Source: Archangium sp.
Lineage (GTDB): Bacteria > Myxococcota > Myxococcia > Myxococcales > Myxococcaceae
Direction: 5' to 3'
NCBI GenBank assembly: GCA_016793585.1
Contig: JAEUJR010000254.1
Coordinates: 1-8,188, forward strand
Length of the DNA: 8,188 bases
The notes beneath the pieces were generated by a model, which saw only the letters and a list, made by a program, of their open reading frames with translations, was not told the DNA's origin and did no database searches. The position numbers were made by a program, and so were the translations under genes. Positions 6,265 to 8,188 of the stretch are shown in pieces. The first letter of the stretch is position 1, and each line of letters opens with the position of its first letter.

Positions 6265-6967
6265 GGGCGACTCCTGTCGGCCGGGCGGCACGAGCGCGAC
6301 GTGTCGTGTCGCGTGTGCGCCACTCGGCTGGGGAACGACGGCTGACGTCGGCGCGTGCTCGACGAGGCCGTCGAGTGGCCAACGAACGCCCGCTCAGGTC
6401 GCGGCTGGGCCACTCGGCTCCAGAACGACGGATGGTGTCGGTGGTGCGTGCGCGACGAGAAGGTCGAGCGGCACACGAGCGACCTTCCAGGTCGCGCTTG
6501 CGCCACTCGGCTCCAGAACGACGGATGACGTCGGTGCTGCGCGCACGACGAGGAGAGCGAGCGGCACACGAGCGACCTTCCAGGTCACGCTTGCGCCACT
6601 CGGCTCCAGAACGACGGATGACGTCGGTGCTGCGCGCACGACGTCGAGCGGCACACGAGCGACCTTCCAGGTCGCGCTTGCGCCACTCGGCTCCAGAACG
6701 ACGGATGACGTCGGTGCTGCGCGCACGACGTCGAGCGGCACACGCACGCGCGCCCAGGCGGCGGCTGCGGGAAGGGAGTTGGAAGCGAGGGCCCGCGTTC
6801 CACGCGGCGGCGCGCGGACGACCGGCACACGCACGACCTCGCAAGTCGCTCGCGCAGCCGTCGGCCGGGGAGAGGCGATGCGCCGAGGAGCGAACCTGTC
6901 GAGTGGCACACCAACGACGACGTGCGTCGCCTTTGCACCACTCGACGATGGCCGCGTCGCCGTCCAT
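6251..6967 (-). CDS. Candidate Arg-rich tandem-repeat protein between norQ and norD
   Basis: A possible 238-residue protein that I do not recognise. It would start at an ATG sharing TGATG with the norQ stop, stay open across the whole array and end 14 bases inside norD. Repeats of about 27-31 residues have the consensus SGAEWRKRDLEGRSCAAR, then RRARSTDVIRR. CAAR/CATR/CAGR and AEW recur even in diverged units, while the first three copies from the N-terminus are degraded. In favour: all unit spacings are multiples of three, the gaps seen are 3 or 6 bases, and the other norD/E/F junctions also use TGATG. Against: no strong ribosome site, an Arg/Ala-rich composition typical of non-coding frames in GC-rich DNA, and no clear third-position bias in the substitutions I compared by hand. 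It may equally be untranslated. Confidence 0.3.
   Translation of the reverse strand: MDGDAAIVEWCKGDARRRWCATRQVRSSAHRLSPADGCASDLRGRACAGRPRAAAWNAGPRFQLPSRSRRLGARACAARRRARSTDVIRRSGAEWRKRDLEGRSCAARRRARSTDVIRRSGAEWRKRDLEGRSCAARSPRRARSTDVIRRSGAEWRKRDLEGRSCAARPSRRARTTDTIRRSGAEWPSRDLSGRSLATRRPRRARADVSRRSPAEWRTRDTTRRARAARPTGVAHVVG
6271..6275 (-). promoter_or_regulatory. Ribosome binding site of norD
   Basis: AGGAG on the minus strand, 6 bases before the ATG at 6264. It sits just downstream of the last partial repeat unit and decides the norD start. NorD can therefore be initiated independently of the repeat array. Confidence 0.7.
6479..6495 (-). other. Repeated 7-bp hairpin with GGA loop (copy in unit 6411)
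   Basis: GCGACCT and AGGTCGC flank a 3-base loop, read as GGA in the nor transcript. An identical copy lies at 6659-6675, and one with a mismatch at 6572-6588. The hairpin is therefore present in the three best-conserved junctions of the array and lost in the diverged units. It is an RNA structure candidate only; no function is shown. Confidence 0.4.
6620..6645 (-). other. Repeated 10-bp bulged hairpin (copies at 6620-6645 and 6707-6732)
   Basis: Two GACGTC-containing arms pair as a 10-bp stem with one bulged base around a 5-base loop. The same 26 bases recur at 6707-6732. In the unit starting at 6504 a 6-base insertion shortens the stem to about 8 pairs. Together with the GGA-loop hairpins, the array would give the intercistronic mRNA a chain of alternating stems. 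Confidence 0.4.
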
Positions 6968-7737
6968 CAGAAGCTCAAGTCGACGAGGTCCTGAAGCGCC
7001 CTCGCGGTCGGAGCGTCGTCGGTGAGCGGCTGCACGAGCGCCGCAGCGCACGCCACGCGCGGAGCCAGCCCCGACGCCATCAGCCGAGCCGCCATCACCA
7101 GCAACCGGGTCGACACCGTCTCGGCGAGGGCCAGCGCGTCTTGCCCGCGCACCTTCGCCGCCCACGCCACCAGCCGCTTCGCCTGCTTCACGTCGAGGCC
7201 GGTCTCGCCGTGCAGCACCTCGACCTCGACGTCTTCTGGTGGGTAGCCGAACTGCAGCGACACGAAGCGTTGCCGCGTCGAGGGCTTCAACTCTTTGAGA
7301 CCGCGCCGGTAGCCGGGGTTGAACGAGGCCACCACCATGAAGCCCGGCGGCGCTTCGAGCACCTCGTCGTTGCGGTCGAGGAACAACCGGCGCCGATGGT
7401 CGGTCAGCGGGTGGAGCAGCACCACCACGTCCTCCCGGGCCTCGGCCACCTCGTCGAGATACAGAATCGCGCCCTGCTTCACCGCGCGGGTCGCCGGCCC
7501 GTCCTGCCAGACGGTGTCACCACCCCGCACCAGCCATCGGCCCACGAGGTCGGCGGCGCTCGTCTCGTCGTTGCACGCCACCGTCACCAGCGGCCGCGCG
7601 AGCCGCTCCGCCATGAACTCGACGAAGCGTGTCTTGCCGCAGCCCGTCGGCCCCTTGAGCAGCACCGGCAGGCGCTGGGCGTGAGCGCGCTCGAACACGC
7701 TCACCTCGTCGGCGACCGGCCGGTACCAGGCAGCCAT
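6967..7737 (-). CDS. norQ: NorQ, MoxR-type AAA+ ATPase for NO reductase activation
   Basis: A 256-residue AAA+ ATPase of the NorQ/NirQ/CbbQ family. Walker A is GPTGCGKT (29-36), Walker B ILYLDE (91-96) and a sensor-1 region reads MVVASFNPGYRR with the expected Asn. The VACNDETSAADLVGRWL stretch is the family's conserved segment after Walker A. The C-terminus, ending LVDLSF, matches the normal end of the family, so the gene is complete and not truncated by the following repeat array. It is cytoplasmic and acts with NorD to make the NorCB enzyme active. The ATG at 7737 lies 3 bases after the norB stop, with GAGGAG 7 bases upstream (7745-7750), so it is in the same transcript. Its TGA overlaps an ATG that opens the candidate repeat frame. 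Confidence 0.95.
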   Translation of the reverse strand: MAAWYRPVADEVSVFERAHAQRLPVLLKGPTGCGKTRFVEFMAERLARPLVTVACNDETSAADLVGRWLVRGGDTVWQDGPATRAVKQGAILYLDEVAEAREDVVVLLHPLTDHRRRLFLDRNDEVLEAPPGFMVVASFNPGYRRGLKELKPSTRQRFVSLQFGYPPEDVEVEVLHGETGLDVKQAKRLVAWAAKVRGQDALALAETVSTRLLVMAARLMASGLAPRVACAAALVQPLTDDAPTARALQDLVDLSF

Positions 7738-7740
7738 GGC

Positions 7741-8188
7741 TCAGCTCCTCGCGACGGCGGGAACTCCGGGGCTCACGTCGGGCGGTGGGGTGACGACGCG
7801 CTCTCCACCAGCCTTCAGCGGGGCGTTCGGCAGCCCGTAGCGAATGAAGTTCCACACGAAGGTGCCGATGCCGACGGTGAAGAGGCACGCCGCCAGAATG
7901 AGCCCGACGAAGTGCACCTCGATCTCCTTCTGCACCGTGAGGAAGTCCATACCGGCGCGACGCTCGAGCACCACCTGCGACACGCCCGCGACGGCGAAGG
8001 CGAGCGTCATCGCCGTCATGCCGATGTTCGAGGTCCAGAAGGCGAAGCCGGCCGCGGCGTGCTCGTACACCTTGCGGCCCGTCATCAGCGGCAGCGTGTA
8101 CGAGATGATGGCGAGCACGAGCATCGCGTACGCGCCCCAGAAGGCCATGTGCCCGTGCATCGCGGTCACCAGCGTGCCGTGCGTGTAC
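7741..8188 (-). CDS. norB: Nitric oxide reductase catalytic subunit NorB, C-terminal part
   Basis: The last 148 residues of NorB; the start lies beyond the right edge. The visible part opens with YTHGTLVTAMHGHMAFWGAY, where the two histidines of HGH correspond to the ligands of haem b3 and low-spin haem b in cytochrome c-dependent NO reductases. Hydrophobic helices follow (AMLVLAIISYTLPL; GMTAMTLAFAVAGVSQVVL; VGLILAACLFTVGIGTFVW), then a short Pro-rich tail. NorB is the haem-copper-oxidase-like inner-membrane subunit that reduces two NO to N2O. The accompanying norQDEF set suggests the cNorCB type, with norC expected upstream outside the window, but the N-terminal part needed to exclude a fused qNor is not visible. 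Confidence 0.93.
   Translation of the reverse strand, partial: YTHGTLVTAMHGHMAFWGAYAMLVLAIISYTLPLMTGRKVYEHAAAGFAFWTSNIGMTAMTLAFAVAGVSQVVLERRAGMDFLTVQKEIEVHFVGLILAACLFTVGIGTFVWNFIRYGLPNAPLKAGGERVVTPPPDVSPGVPAVARS

Larger units (their letters stand above)
6287..6966. repeat. Degenerate tandem array of 81-93 bp units in the norQ-norD interval
   Basis: This is the only long stretch without a confident gene. Anchoring on the CACTCGGCTCC-like start, units begin at 6321, 6411, 6504, 6597, 6684, 6771 and 6858, with a truncated copy at 6939. The spacings are 90, 93, 93, 87, 87, 87 and 81 bases. Units at 6411, 6504, 6597 and the first part of 6684 are nearly identical, while those at 6321, 6771, 6858 and 6939 have diverged. 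A half unit at 6287-6320 aligns base for base in length with the end of a full unit and abuts the norD ribosome site. The two most similar unit classes differ by a 6-base gap near 6550. The array thus fills almost exactly the space from the norQ stop to the norD ribosome site. There are no spacers, so it is not CRISPR, and no transposase or terminal inverted repeats are seen. Confidence 0.9.

Noticed and set aside
6265..6291. GTG start for norD at 6291
   Set aside because: No ribosome site in front of it, and its codons belong to the tail of the repeat array; the ATG at 6264 has AGGAG at the right distance.
6287..6966. CRISPR array
   Set aside because: Units of 81-93 bp are repeated along their full length with no unique spacers, they vary between copies, and no cas genes are present.
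5528..6994. Long plus-strand open frame of 488 codons across the array and antisense to norD, with an SGTRATFQVALAPLG repeat
   Set aside because: Most of it is exact antisense of norD, stops are rare in such GC-rich DNA, it has no recognisable domain, and all genes around it are on the minus strand. The repeat part looks tidy only because any frame through a tandem array does.
6135..7025. Plus-strand Arg-rich repeat frame of 296 codons
   Set aside because: Overlaps norD and norQ antisense, low-complexity Arg/Ala/Ser composition, no independent support.

Overview
The window is very GC-rich. Every gene I can support lies on the minus strand and is transcribed from the right-hand end towards position 1. 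The WGR / TIGR02996 / leucine-rich-repeat protein and the strong GC bias suggest a myxobacterium-like member of the Myxococcota. That is an inference from protein architecture, not a firm identification.

Right part (8188 to 3570): a respiratory nitric oxide reductase operon, in transcription order the C-terminal end of norB, then norQ, norD, norE and norF. NorB carries the catalytic haem/non-haem iron centre; its partner norC is presumably just outside the window. NorQ (MoxR-type AAA+ ATPase) and NorD (MIDAS-containing von Willebrand A protein) form the pair thought to mature or activate the NorCB complex. NorE (cytochrome oxidase subunit III-like) and NorF (small subunit IV-like membrane protein) are accessory membrane proteins. 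The genes are tightly packed: norD/norE and norE/norF each meet in a TGATG stop/start overlap.

The exception is the interval between norQ and norD. About 700 bases there are almost entirely filled by a degenerate tandem array of roughly eight units of 81-93 bp. All seven spacings between unit anchors are multiples of three. One minus-strand frame is open through the whole array, begins in a TGATG overlap with the norQ stop and ends 14 bases inside norD, so it could be an extra Arg-rich repeat protein of 238 residues. The units also fold into repeated hairpins. Whether the array acts as protein, structured mRNA or neither is the main open question here.

Middle part (3521 to 1910): livG and livF, the two ATPase subunits of a branched-chain amino-acid type (HAAT) ABC transporter, overlapping by 11 bases. 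No permease or substrate-binding gene lies next to them; the gene directly upstream is norF.

Left part: a WGR-domain protein with a TIGR02996 repeat-companion domain and a C-terminal leucine-rich-repeat region (1843 to 395), then the N-terminal third or so of a membrane-anchored PlsC-type acyltransferase running off the left edge (324 to 1). No tRNA, rRNA, insertion sequence or CRISPR array was seen. Apart from the norQ-norD interval, no gene-free stretch exceeds about 70 bases.
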